This document shows positions 7,974-16,500 of a DNA stretch of 64,000 bases, piece after piece. A program made the position numbers and the translations under genes. The notes under the pieces are model-generated. The model saw only the letters and a list, made by a program, of their open reading frames with translations, did no database searches and was not told where the DNA came from. The DNA is from Prochlorococcus sp. AG-402-N21 (GTDB lineage Bacteria; Cyanobacteriota; Cyanobacteriia; PCC-6307; Cyanobiaceae). Every line of letters starts with the position of its first letter. Position 1 is the first letter of the stretch. The DNA lies in the NCBI GenBank assembly GCA_003216435.1, contig QCIW01000001.1, forward strand, positions 62,001 to 126,000, in the 5' to 3' direction.

Positions 7974-8177
7974 CTAATTATTAGAAGAGTATTTATTAAA
8001 ATAAAAAGTAGAGGAAATAAATAAAAATGTAAATCCTAAGAATAAAGTTGTAAACAATACACCAAAGAAACATGCCAAAGAGTAATCTAAATTAAAATAC
8101 TCAGATCCCTTTAAGAAAGAATCAACCAAATGAGAACTCATAATAAAATAAATAATTAGAGCTATGTTAATATGCAT
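7974..8177 (-). CDS. Small hydrophobic membrane protein, about 55-67 aa
   Basis: Two hydrophobic stretches are visible: INIALIIYFIMSS at the N-terminus, and YSLACFFGVLFTTLFLGFTF in the second half. The ATG 36 bases downstream (MSSHLVDSF) is an alternative start that would leave a single helix. No family recognised; base composition is typical of the region. Confidence 0.4.
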   Translation of the reverse strand: MHINIALIIYFIMSSHLVDSFLKGSEYFNLDYSLACFFGVLFTTLFLGFTFLFISSTFYFNKYSSNN

Positions 8178-8289
8178 TAAAAATCCAGGAGTTAATAGTT
8201 ATCCTTTAAAAGGAAATAATATACATATTGAATGCTCATATATCACCATTAGACGTAATCACTATTAACAATAGATCTATTAAATATCT

Positions 8290-8655
8290 TCATCTACAAG
8301 ATTTGGACAATTGGTCCCATTTCTGAATTAGCTTCTTTAACTTTAATATATCTTCTTCCTTTTCATTTAGTATAAAAGATCTCATCAGATAATTACTAGC
8401 AGTTAATCCATATTGACTTGCTTTTCTTTGGCTAATACAGGCATTTATCTTATCTCCTGATTTTAGATATTTCTCTGCTTGGACAAGATAGAAGCTTGCT
8501 AGATCATTATTATAATTCCATTCTTCAAGCAATTTATTATTATTTTCAATTACTTCTGCTTTTAAACTAAAATTAAACAAGGTAAAAATAATCAATAAGA
8601 TTGAACTTATAAGCTTAAATAATGATAAAAACTTGAATTTAATTTTACAAGTCAA
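8290..8655 (-). CDS. Secreted hypothetical protein with signal peptide, 121 aa
   Basis: A basic N-terminus (MTCKIKFKF) and a hydrophobic core (LISSILLIIFTLFNF) ending SLKAEV make a plausible Sec signal peptide, cleaved near residue 33. The mature part is helical, with features of a single TPR-like hairpin (NDLASFYLVQAEKYLKSGDK) and two Cys (ACISQ; SKSCR) that could form a disulfide. Function unknown. Confidence 0.6.
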   Translation of the reverse strand: MTCKIKFKFLSLFKLISSILLIIFTLFNFSLKAEVIENNNKLLEEWNYNNDLASFYLVQAEKYLKSGDKINACISQRKASQYGLTASNYLMRSFILNEKEEDILKLKKLIQKWDQLSKSCR

Positions 8656-8746
8656 TTTAATTTTAGAATTTTATATATAAATTATACTTACCGTCAGCAA
8701 GAATTCCTATTAGAATTAATCAAAATACACTAGGTCAAAGAATCAA

Positions 8747-9052
8747 GTGAAAGAACTTTTAAAAAATCAAACTCTTGCAAACTCTTCTATCTGGGTAGCT
8801 AGTCTTCTAAATTTTATACCTGGACTTGGAACTGGATATATCTACCAAAGAAGGTGGAGGGCTTATTGGGCCACAAATATAGTCTCGATTGGCTGGATAA
8901 CAATTAGTACCTATAAAGAGCTTAACTATGATCAGATTGATCCTATTGCTTTTCAAGGCGATTTAATGAGATTTTCAGGTCTATTTTTTATATCTATTTT
9001 TACTTGTATAGAGGCATGGTTTGCCTGCAATCGAACAAGAAGCAAATTGTGA
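8747..9052 (+). CDS. TM2-like small membrane protein, 101 aa
   Basis: GTG start at 8747. The motif NFIPGLGTGYIYQRRWRAYW at about residues 22-41, followed by a second hydrophobic segment (ATNIVSIGWITIS) and a third (FFISIFTCIEAWFA), resembles the PGxGxxYxxRRWRA-type motif of TM2-like small membrane proteins. Such proteins have no assigned reaction. It is a single gene between two minus-strand genes. Confidence 0.7.
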   Translation: MKELLKNQTLANSSIWVASLLNFIPGLGTGYIYQRRWRAYWATNIVSIGWITISTYKELNYDQIDPIAFQGDLMRFSGLFFISIFTCIEAWFACNRTRSKL

Positions 9053-9089
9053 AAGCAATCCTTTATTTTAAAGTTTATAGATAAAAAGT

Positions 9090-9767
9090 TTAATAGATTT
9101 TCTCTAATTGATTAAAACTAAATTTTTGTTTGTCAACAACATTATTTTCTTCATCTTCTGTGTGAATTGATCTACTTGATAAAACCCATATATCAGATTG
9201 AGGAAGAGGCGTAAATTTATCGCGAAAAATATTTTTTGGTTTTATAGCTTTCCCAGAGGAAGGGTCCAAATATTGACTTGTATATTTTCTACTTAAATAA
9301 CCATGGCCTGTATCCTCTATTTCCTGAGTGAATATATTAATTAAACTTCCATGAATATTTCTATAAACCATCTTTATTACGTTTTCCTTTATCCGGTATC
9401 TATCACCTTTATTCTTTCCACCTACAATTACCTCCATACCAATATCGTTGATATCTCCAACTGTAAATGTATTCCCAGCGTGTGTTTTCTCAAAAGAACG
9501 CCTAACTCGATGAATTGCTACTTCCCATAATTGAGAGGTAATCGCTTTATGAATTAACGGGTCATTAATATTTAGTACATTAACTTTCAAGTCAGATGAC
9601 AAAATGAAATTACCACTGACAGAAGCATCACCTTCACTCCATGTACAAGTTCCTTTATATCCTTGAAAATCTGGCTTCCAAGTATAGCGATTCTCATAAG
9701 CCTTCTGGAAATGATCCCTGCAATTACTCCCTGATACGAGAGAATGCTCAAAATTATTAGTTAGCAT
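9090..9767 (-). CDS. DUF3386 family protein, 225 aa
   Basis: DUF3386 is a cyanobacterial family of unknown function. The diagnostic N-terminal stretch (FQKAYENRYTWKPDFQGYKG) is clear at about residues 20-39, and the following beta-rich body (GDASVSGNFILSSDLKVNV) fits. Length near 220 is normal. There is no signal peptide or membrane helix, so it is probably cytoplasmic or peripheral. It converges with the TM2-like gene. Confidence 0.75.
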   Translation of the reverse strand: MLTNNFEHSLVSGSNCRDHFQKAYENRYTWKPDFQGYKGTCTWSEGDASVSGNFILSSDLKVNVLNINDPLIHKAITSQLWEVAIHRVRRSFEKTHAGNTFTVGDINDIGMEVIVGGKNKGDRYRIKENVIKMVYRNIHGSLINIFTQEIEDTGHGYLSRKYTSQYLDPSSGKAIKPKNIFRDKFTPLPQSDIWVLSSRSIHTEDEENNVVDKQKFSFNQLEKIY

Positions 9768-10021
9768 CCCTAAATAGTGAATAAAGGCTCTTTAAGGATC
9801 TTACTCGCCTTTAAATCTTAATTGCTTACATCAAGATATAAATCATTAAATACTTTTGTTCATCTATTAATCGTTTGATATTTCGAGCAAGTCAATATAT
9901 CTGATGCCATGGTATTTGCTTATCAACAAAAAAACTTATTTCGCAATGTTATAAAGAATCAATTCAATATGCCTGATTTGTATCGTTAAGTGTAGTTACG
10001 ACCTCAATGCTCTTGTCTTAG

Positions 10022-10438
10022 GTGAATGTTTTAGCGAAGCTTCGTGAGCAATGTTTATTAATGATGTTTACCCTTTTTTGTTTGTTTTCACTATCTATAG
10101 GTACTTTAACTTTGATTGCCTTAAGGAATAATGGAGTTCATAAGCCTGAACTAAAAAATACCTTAAATTCAATGGGATCTAATTTCAAAGCCTTACTAGG
10201 TAATCTCAAAACACTTCTCACCCTGCTAATCAAAGATCTCTTTAACAACAGCTCTATATCAGAAAATTCCCCTCTAAATATCAAGCAAGATGCAGGATCA
10301 AACATAATCTCAGAAATTCAACCAAAGGTTCTTGATATTGAATCAAGCAATAGCAATGATGACCAAGATTCAAGAATATCTGAGTTCTGTCCTGAAGTTA
10401 TGCAATTAATCGAAGAAGAAGAAGAAAAAGCCGCTTAG
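10022..10438 (+). CDS. Single-pass membrane protein with acidic tail, 138 aa
   Basis: GTG start at 10022 (MNVLAKLREQ). It has one hydrophobic segment (CLLMMFTLFCLFSLSIGTL), an amphipathic Leu/Lys helix (FKALLGNLKTLLTLLIKDLF), then a long Ser/Asp/Glu-rich tail ending EEEEEKAA. The tail looks disordered. In-frame ATGs at residues 14-15 fall inside the helix and are less likely starts. Its stop overlaps that of the converging 51-aa gene by 2 bases. No family recognised. Confidence 0.55.
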   Translation: MNVLAKLREQCLLMMFTLFCLFSLSIGTLTLIALRNNGVHKPELKNTLNSMGSNFKALLGNLKTLLTLLIKDLFNNSSISENSPLNIKQDAGSNIISEIQPKVLDIESSNSNDDQDSRISEFCPEVMQLIEEEEEKAA

Positions 10439-10590
10439 GAATATTTTATATAATCATGAATAGAAGGTACGTATTTATATCCAAGATAAGTAAGTAAAAA
10501 TAGCGAGTTAAGAGCCAAGAAAACAAAGAATTGGATTTTCAGAAAAGTTTTACTCACCTGAGGGTTATCACTTTTAATGTCTACTCTCAT
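10435..10590 (-). CDS. Single-helix membrane microprotein, 51 aa
   Basis: ATG at 10588-10590, TAA at 10435-10437. A polar N-terminus (MRVDIKSDNPQVSKTFLK) leads to one hydrophobic helix (FFVFLALNSLFLLTYLGY) and a short tail (KYVPSIHDYIKYS). The stop codon overlaps the stop of the plus-strand gene, a tight convergent arrangement. Unknown function. Confidence 0.5.
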   Translation of the reverse strand: MRVDIKSDNPQVSKTFLKIQFFVFLALNSLFLLTYLGYKYVPSIHDYIKYS

Positions 10591-10849
10591 GAATTTGAAT
10601 ATTTAGAGTCAATTCCATTTTGTAGTGAATTATCATTAAAAACACAAATATTGATTTTTCTACTTGTATTTATCAATGTAAATAAACATACGTAATGACT
10701 AGCTTCTACCAATCCCACAATCAATATTTACAGACAAAGGACTTCAAGCCTGTAAACCTGCAAAATTACTAGTCCTTCAATATCTTAATGATCACTTAAG
10801 ATATATATCCTGAATTAAAGATAGGAAGTGATGTTAATTTCTGAGGACT

Positions 10850-11170
10850 TTGAAAAGGATTAGCGTGATTTCATCCTTAAATCTTTGTTCAGTTCTGGAA
10901 AACTATTGTTATTCAAAAAGACTTTCTGACAAAGAATTGGATTTCCTAGATAGGTGTTGGCTTGACTCTTTAAATACTTTTCACTACAACAGATTTCCAA
11001 ATATTGCTCCAGCTATTGTTTGTGATGAAGCGGGAATTGAACGAGGGAGCTACTGGATAACTTGTAACGCCGCTATCCTTGATCGACTTCGGCCAGTTGA
11101 GTCAGGGAAATCAAGACGTGCAAGAATTTTTGACGCTCTTTTCCAATCTGGTCTAGCTGTAACGAGCTAA
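10850..11170 (+). CDS. Hypothetical protein, 101-106 aa
   Basis: The start is TTG at 10850, or GTG at 10865 giving MISSLNLCSVLENY. The protein is soluble and mixed, with an acidic helix (LSDKELDFLDRCWLD) and a conserved-looking C-terminal half (CDEAGIERGSYWITCNAAILDRL). I recognise no domain. It stands alone between divergent and convergent small genes. Confidence 0.55.
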   Translation: MKRISVISSLNLCSVLENYCYSKRLSDKELDFLDRCWLDSLNTFHYNRFPNIAPAIVCDEAGIERGSYWITCNAAILDRLRPVESGKSRRARIFDALFQSGLAVTS

Positions 11171-11222
11171 TTTCATTTTTAACAAAAAATTTTCTAAACT
11201 TACAAACTCTAAGGCCTATTAG

Positions 11223-11405
11223 TTAATCAAATCGATTAGAAATAGCATTTCCATCGGACCATAAACTTTTTGTTTCAATTCGACCTCTAAGCAAAAGCAC
11301 AGGGAGACTAACCAAAATTGCAAGAGCTAATAGGGCAAAAAGGTCTGTTGTGAATCGACTTATACCCCATTCAGAAGAGGCTAGAGCGAAAAGATTCGAT
11401 ACCAT
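11223..11405 (-). CDS. Single-helix membrane protein, 60 aa
   Basis: ATG start; the N-terminus MVSNLFALASSEWGISRFTT is followed by one helix (LFALLALAILVSLPVLLL) and a polar tail (RGRIETKSLWSDGNAISNRFD). The Pro inside the helix and basic residues after it resemble small cyanobacterial thylakoid proteins, but I cannot name it. The stop overlaps no neighbour. Confidence 0.6.
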   Translation of the reverse strand: MVSNLFALASSEWGISRFTTDLFALLALAILVSLPVLLLRGRIETKSLWSDGNAISNRFD

Positions 11406-11636
11406 TCGTAGGAGGGCTGCTATAACAACGATAACCTCTTCTTGTAAAAAACAATCAGGCTGTTTGTAAAAATTATCTCGTTTTTTGATATTGAGCTATC
11501 AATGCTCCGCTCTATGAGACCAGCAAATTCCTATAATAATGGAAATAATTCTATTTCTGTTTTTAAATTCCAAAAATTAGATCAAAATACTTATACGCTT
11601 AATCAATAGAACCTTCTTCATTTTAAAAGTTAATTA

Positions 11637-11930
11637 TTACTTTGAAGTATGTATAATTGAATCAAATTTAATTTTTAGAAAAAGAATAAATACATTTAAA
11701 ATAAAGGTTATTGAATTTGCAATGACAATCGGAAATGATCTAATATTTAATCCGTATAAAATCCAGCATAAGACACCAGCCAAAAATAGGGACAACATAA
11801 AATAAGAAACATCTTCTGCTGACTTAGTTCTCCAGGTCTTTATAAGCTGTGGAAGGAATGCCAAAGTAGTTAAAACTGCTGCACAATACCCAAAAATCTC
11901 AATATTTAATACTCTTATTAAATCAATCAT
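11637..11930 (-). CDS. SemiSWEET-type sugar transporter, 97 aa
   Basis: SemiSWEETs are three-helix proteins that dimerise into a sugar uniporter (PQ-loop/MtN3 family). Length 97, three hydrophobic segments and the PQ pair at residues 27-28 (LAFLPQLIKTWRTKSAEDVS) are diagnostic. So is the second helix (YFMLSLFLAGVLCWILYGL) followed by PIVIANSITFILN. Substrate unknown; family members move glucose or sucrose. It is a single gene with no sugar-metabolism neighbour. Confidence 0.85.
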   Translation of the reverse strand: MIDLIRVLNIEIFGYCAAVLTTLAFLPQLIKTWRTKSAEDVSYFMLSLFLAGVLCWILYGLNIRSFPIVIANSITFILNVFILFLKIKFDSIIHTSK

Positions 11931-12035
11931 TACCGTTTACTTAATACTCTCTAAAATAAAGGTCGAGTTAAACATTATTTGCAAATTAGTTTTGGGGATT
12001 TGTTCAGATATCAATTATTTGAATCCTGGAAATAT

Positions 12036-12434
12036 TTAATTCTCTGCAAATAGATCATTAGTAAGTAAAAACCCCTTAAAGTCGGCTATGCCTTCTTGAC
12101 CATATAAACCTAAAGGACTTCCACACTTATCGATTATCTTATTAGCTATTTGATCTTGTAAATCATCAATATCACTTTTACTAAAAATATTCTTCTTTGA
12201 TATTTCCTTTTGAACTTCTCCGATTGAAAATTTTATAGCACTTTCTTTAGATATACCAAAACCTAATGAATTACAGAAATTTTTGCTAATTTTATTAGAC
12301 AATTTTATATTAGACCTTAAAGCCTTATCTATTGGTATATTCTCTGCGAATACTGGATGAGTAAATTGGACAGGAAAAAGATTAATTATGACTAATGCCA
12401 ATAATAAAAGGTAGTTGATCTTAGAAAAATCCAA
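12036..12434 (-). CDS. Secreted hypothetical protein, 132 aa
   Basis: An N-terminal signal peptide is clear: hydrophobic core YLLLLALVIINLFPVQF and a cleavage-like site near VFAEN (residues 28-32). The mature part is about 100 residues, helical and Lys/Ile-rich, with two Cys (KNFCNSLGF; DKCGSPLG) that might form a disulfide in the periplasm or thylakoid lumen. No domain recognised. Confidence 0.65.
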   Translation of the reverse strand: MDFSKINYLLLLALVIINLFPVQFTHPVFAENIPIDKALRSNIKLSNKISKNFCNSLGFGISKESAIKFSIGEVQKEISKKNIFSKSDIDDLQDQIANKIIDKCGSPLGLYGQEGIADFKGFLLTNDLFAEN

Positions 12435-12728
12435 TTGTAGGGAAAGATCTGGATAACTATGTGCTTTTATATTTTAAAGGCTTAAAGGCTTTTAAGATAT
12501 AGAGATTTAAAACTCAAATATGAAAGTTTATAAAACAGAGCTTTTTGGTTATCGATTGATGAGAAATTCTATGCTGCTTTAGGTTTTAAAGCTTGTCTTT
12601 AGGGGGGTAAACGCAAGCAAACTGAATGCGAGTTAAATATAGAAACCAAAATTTAGGTTTTGATTAAAGATAAAAAATGTCAGCTCCTAAAAAGTTTGTT
12701 ATCTTTTTTGATGTATATAATTTTGTAA

Positions 12729-12974
12729 ATGGCGACAAAGCGCGAAAAGTATCCTGAAAAATGTCCTTGGGATGGTGGTCCAGATCAAAAGTTAGCCAAA
12801 GAAGAAGAATGGGTAATGCGAAATGGAATTGAAACCGTTGTTTTCAGCAAAAACAAACTCGATGAAAATTACTTCATTATCAGAACGCCACAAAATGAAG
12901 AAACAATCTTAGCGTTTAGGGCCCGTCTTCTTTTTCAGAAGTTATTAGACAAAGGTTTTAAGCTACAGGAATAA
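12729..12974 (+). CDS. Conserved-looking hypothetical protein, 81 aa
   Basis: ATG start (MATKREKYPEKCPWDGGPDQ). A small, soluble, charged protein with one Cys near the N-terminus and an alpha/beta-like body (NYFIIRTPQNEETILAFRAR). No membrane helix or signal. The even codon pattern and absence of strong overlapping ORFs support a real gene; family unknown. Confidence 0.65.
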   Translation: MATKREKYPEKCPWDGGPDQKLAKEEEWVMRNGIETVVFSKNKLDENYFIIRTPQNEETILAFRARLLFQKLLDKGFKLQE

Positions 12975-13054
12975 AATATCACTGTAGTTATTTCTAGCTC
13001 TAGCTATTAAAAGAATATGTATCAAGTAAAAATAGAAATACAACTTAATTAGGT

Positions 13055-13447
13055 TCAGAAAAAATCTAAGGGAAAAGGTCCAAAAGTATCAGCTTGCTGA
13101 TCGAATTGATTATTTTGGCAACCCAAGAGAATTCCTTCTCCTAGTCCATATTCTATTCTTATGTGTACATCACCTGTTTTCTGATTTGCCTTAAGAAATA
13201 CAGGTCCGTCTCTATTTTCGCTAGAAGCTAGCTTCATAGTTTCCCAGGCAAAATAAACCTCTATGTTTCTCAAAGTTTTTATTGCTTTCGACTCAGAAGA
13301 AGCCATAATCCCAACTGTAAACCAATCAGCCGTATTAATATTTATTTTAAGCTCTTCTTGCAATAATCTAATTTGATTGATATCTAAAATTGGAGCTGTC
13401 CGAAGAGCATTTAAATCCTTCAAACAATTGATATTGTATGAACTCAT
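13055..13447 (-). CDS. DUF1824 family protein, 130 aa
   Basis: DUF1824 is a cyanobacterial family of unknown function. Family-like features are the N-terminal helix (QIRLLQEELKININTADWFT), the segment VGIMASSESKAIKTLRNIE at about residues 45-63, and the late Gly-rich motif YGLGEGILLGCQN. Length 130 is normal. It is soluble and alone. I am fairly but not fully sure of the family. Confidence 0.65.
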   Translation of the reverse strand: MSSYNINCLKDLNALRTAPILDINQIRLLQEELKININTADWFTVGIMASSESKAIKTLRNIEVYFAWETMKLASSENRDGPVFLKANQKTGDVHIRIEYGLGEGILLGCQNNQFDQQADTFGPFPLDFF

Positions 13448-13579
13448 GAAAAATTTATCTCATCATATAGATTATTTCATAGAGAGCAGATTAGTTATTA
13501 TGTAATTTAATTATGATATAAAAATATAAGAATTTAAAACTTTAATACCGAAAATATTACACCTTGGTTGGAACTATTG

Positions 13580-13795
13580 TTAATTATATTCACCGGGAAC
13601 ATCATTTTTTCGGACTGTAACTTTACCCACCTTTTTACCAGAAAACCTTAATAGCTCATCTCCTGAGAATTCGAAGCCGAGTTTTAATGCAATTTGCGCT
13701 ACATCGTCTGCGGTAGAGGAGGATAACACTTCATTTTTTAATGCTGGTTCTGATTGCATCTTTTTTAAAAATTTTCTTAATTGATCTATAGACAT
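13580..13795 (-). CDS. Nif11-type leader-like protein, 71 aa, no core peptide
   Basis: The Nif11 domain is the leader of many cyanobacterial RiPP precursors (including prochlorosins) and also occurs alone. The start MSIDQLRKFLKKMQSEPALK, the A-DDVAQIALKLGFEFSGDEL helix pair, and length 71 fit it. It lacks the GG/GA cleavage site and a Cys/Ser/Thr-rich core: after the domain come only FSGKKVGKVTVRKNDVPGEYN and a stop, with no Cys anywhere. No lanthipeptide synthetase or peptidase transporter is in the window. It may be a stand-alone Nif11 protein of unknown function. Confidence 0.75.
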   Translation of the reverse strand: MSIDQLRKFLKKMQSEPALKNEVLSSSTADDVAQIALKLGFEFSGDELLRFSGKKVGKVTVRKNDVPGEYN

Positions 13796-14005
13796 AAATA
13801 GAAAGTAAGCTTAAAAGATTTGGTCGAAATAAAAAATCAGAATAATCCTTTTTTGAAAAACAGATTTGGAATGTGGCGATCATAGCAAATAAAGGATTAT
13901 TTTAAGCTGAAATTTATATGCCTTCATATGAAGGATACTAATAAATATATATTTTGCTTTTTAGATAAACTAAATATGCAATTATTAATACAAAAATAAA
14001 ATATC

Positions 14006-14173
14006 CTAATTCTGCGCCATATAAAAACCAGCTACATTGTTGAGCATCTCAATTACAACTTGATTTGAGCATTTTGTTTTTTCTTGGAGAGTCATACAAG
14101 CCTCTTTGATGTTGACAAATGCATCTTCACATATTTCTGCCAATTGCTCTTCAGATAAATTTGATGAGGACAT
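14006..14173 (-). CDS. Small helical hypothetical protein, 55 aa
   Basis: I prefer the ATG at 14171-14173 (MSSSNLSEEQLAEICEDAF) to the upstream one at 14209, because the 12 extra residues are hydrophobic and unlike the rest. The protein is soluble and helical, with two or three Cys (EICED, EACMT, KCSNQ). It lies between the Nif11 gene and the free IF2_N gene on the same strand. No family recognised. Confidence 0.55.
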   Translation of the reverse strand: MSSSNLSEEQLAEICEDAFVNIKEACMTLQEKTKCSNQVVIEMLNNVAGFYMAQN

Positions 14174-14276
14174 TTGAACTAAAAAACTGAAAGTAGAATA
14201 ACAAACCATATGAATATGATCTATATAAGAATAAATAAATATTCCATAAAGATTTATTCAAGTCAGATTTGAGACC

Positions 14277-14441
14277 TCACTTATTCCTTTCCTCATAGTA
14301 ATCTGTTACCCTCTTTGCATCCAAAAGGCTTAAAGAGCTAATTCTTGAAGTGACAGGAAGATCAAGAATGGTGCAGACCGCAATCACATCAGATGTGTCT
14401 ACATTTAAAGCTTTTGCCAGCTCATTAACTCTTATTTTCAT
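14277..14441 (-). CDS. Stand-alone IF-2 N-terminal domain (IF2_N) protein, 54 aa
   Basis: ATG at 14439-14441, TGA at 14277-14279. The sequence MKIRVNELAKALNVDTSDVI, then CTILDLPVTSRISSL and a final helix LLDAKRVTDYYEERNK, matches the small helical domain found at the N-terminus of bacterial translation initiation factor IF-2. In IF-2 it precedes the linker and GTPase domain; here nothing follows. Neighbouring DNA in this strand shows no GTPase continuation, so it is not simply a truncated infB start. Role unknown. Confidence 0.75.
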   Translation of the reverse strand: MKIRVNELAKALNVDTSDVIAVCTILDLPVTSRISSLSLLDAKRVTDYYEERNK

Positions 14442-14578
14442 TAATTTTATTTCTTGAATAAAGCTAAATTAAAATAAATTAAATACATAAGCATGATTAA
14501 ATTAAAACAATTAATAAAATAGAAGAAATGTTCAAATACATCTCAATAAAGAGTATCCTTTTAAAATAAGATAGGTGA

Positions 14579-16483
14579 ATGGCTCTAATTAGTCTTATTG
14601 ATGCTGCCAAAGACTTTGGCCTCAAAAATCTCTTTGAGGGAATTGATCTCCATATTAATAATAAAGAAAGACTTGGCCTAATAGGTCCAAATGGAGCTGG
14701 TAAATCAACTCTTCTAAAAATTCTGGCTGGTGTTGAGCCTCTTCTTCATGGGAAAAGAGAAAGTGCCCCTTCACTGAGAATAAAACTTGTTGAGCAAGAT
14801 AGTTTTCTTGGGAAAACCCAATCAATTCTTGAATCAGTACTAGAAGGATGTGGTGATAAAAAAGATCTATTAATTGAATTCAGATCAGTTAGTGAAGATA
14901 TTTCCAATAATGAAAAAAATCCTCAACTTCTTAAAAAATTAGGATTGATAAGCGAAAAGATGGATATTGCTAATGCATGGAACTTGGAGCAACAATGTGA
15001 AGAGGTTCTTAGGAGACTAGGAATAAAAGAACTTAACAAGCCTGTAAAAGAACTATCAGGCGGGTATCGAAAGAGGGTTGCACTGGCCTCTGCTCTAGTT
15101 GGCAGTCCAGATGTTTTGCTTCTTGACGAACCTACTAATCACTTAGATGCTTCAGCTGTGGAATGGTTGCAAAGCTGGCTAGCAAAATTCAATGGTGCAC
15201 TTGTTTTAGTCACTCATGATAGATATGTATTGGATCGTGTAACAACAAGAATGATCGAGGTTAATAATGGGCAAATACGCAAATATGGAGGTAATTATGC
15301 AGACTTTTTAAAACAAAAATTAGCTCAAGAAGAATCAGAAATTGCGTCAAATAGAAAGTTTAAAGGTTTATTGAGAAAGGAACTCGCCTGGTTAAAACAA
15401 GGACCTAAAGCTAGAAGCACCAAGCAGAAGGCTCGTATCCAAAGAATTACAAAAATGCAAAGCAATTCAATAATTAATCGCGAGGATAAACCTGAGTTTA
15501 TAGATTTAACTTCTCGTATTGGAAAAATAGCAATCGAAGCGGAAGATCTTCAATTAAGAAAAACTAGAAATAATCAGAGTGAAATCTTATTTGATAGCTT
15601 TAGTTACAATTTTAGTCCCGAAGATCGAGTTGGAATCATTGGTAGAAATGGTTGTGGGAAATCAACACTTCTTGATATTATTGCTGGCAGGAAAAAGCCT
15701 TTTAGAGGTAAAGTCCGCATTGGGGAAACAGTGAAGATAGGGTATTTAGATCAACATAATCAAGACTTAATAAATCAGCATGGTTTAGAAAGAAAAGTGA
15801 TAGAGTTTATAGAAGAAGAAGCTTATCGAATAAAAATTAAAGGTATTGAGTATAATTCTTCGAAACTATTAGAACGTTTTTTATTTACTCCAAAACAACA
15901 ACATAGTCCAATATCAAAGCTCTCTGGTGGGGAGAAAAGAAGATTATCTATCTGCAGAATGCTTATCAAAGGACCAAACGTATTACTTCTAGATGAGCCA
16001 ACAAATGATCTAGATATAGAAACGTTAAATATATTAGAAGAGTTTATAAATAGCTTCAAAGGTTGTGTGGTTATCGTATCTCATGATCGATACTTTCTTG
16101 ATAGAACAGTAAATAGAATTTTCAATATCGAGGAAGAGAAAGTCACTAGGTTTGAAGGCAATTACACAGATTTTCTTGAAAAGAAAAAAATTAAAGAAAC
16201 CAATATTAAGACTAAACTAAATTCAATTAAAAATTCACCTAAAAAAACAAAGTTATCGATCAATCAAAATAAATTAAGAAAAAGAAGCTTTAAAGAAAAT
16301 ATAGAACTAAAGAATTTAACTGAAAATCTAATTGTATTAGAAGATGAAAAGAAATCACTAGAGCAATGTATCTCCAATAACAAAGGAAATACAACAAATC
16401 TAAGTAAAGATTTAGCTCATATAATCGAGTTAATTAATAGTTCAGAAGAGAGGTGGTTAGAATTAAGTGATATCGAGCCATGA
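14579..16483 (+). CDS. ABC-F family ATPase (Uup/Etta-type ribosome-associated), 634 aa
   Basis: ABC-F proteins are soluble twin-ATPase factors that act on ribosomes or nucleic acid, not transporters. The first domain has Walker A GPNGAGKS (residues 36-43), signature LSGGYRKR and Walker B LLLDEPTNHLD. The second has GRNGCGKS (about 354), LSGGEKRR and LLLDEPTNDLD. The linker between them is basic and helical (LRKELAWLKQGPKARSTKQK), and a Lys-rich coiled-coil extends past residue 560, as in Uup. There are no membrane segments. It is a single gene, ATG-started. Confidence 0.93.
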   Translation: MALISLIDAAKDFGLKNLFEGIDLHINNKERLGLIGPNGAGKSTLLKILAGVEPLLHGKRESAPSLRIKLVEQDSFLGKTQSILESVLEGCGDKKDLLIEFRSVSEDISNNEKNPQLLKKLGLISEKMDIANAWNLEQQCEEVLRRLGIKELNKPVKELSGGYRKRVALASALVGSPDVLLLDEPTNHLDASAVEWLQSWLAKFNGALVLVTHDRYVLDRVTTRMIEVNNGQIRKYGGNYADFLKQKLAQEESEIASNRKFKGLLRKELAWLKQGPKARSTKQKARIQRITKMQSNSIINREDKPEFIDLTSRIGKIAIEAEDLQLRKTRNNQSEILFDSFSYNFSPEDRVGIIGRNGCGKSTLLDIIAGRKKPFRGKVRIGETVKIGYLDQHNQDLINQHGLERKVIEFIEEEAYRIKIKGIEYNSSKLLERFLFTPKQQHSPISKLSGGEKRRLSICRMLIKGPNVLLLDEPTNDLDIETLNILEEFINSFKGCVVIVSHDRYFLDRTVNRIFNIEEEKVTRFEGNYTDFLEKKKIKETNIKTKLNSIKNSPKKTKLSINQNKLRKRSFKENIELKNLTENLIVLEDEKKSLEQCISNNKGNTTNLSKDLAHIIELINSSEERWLELSDIEP

Positions 16484-16500
16484 TTTATAGTGATCAGATT

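Noticed and set aside
10705-10815. Protein-like frame (KGLQACKPAKLLVLQYLNDH) before the 10850 gene
   Set aside because: No start codon in frame after the preceding TAG. Possibly a gene remnant, but too short to claim.
11502-11609. Plus-strand ORF of 35 codons (MLRSMRPANSYNNGNN)
   Set aside because: Low-complexity Asn-rich sequence with no helix, RBS or neighbour to support it.
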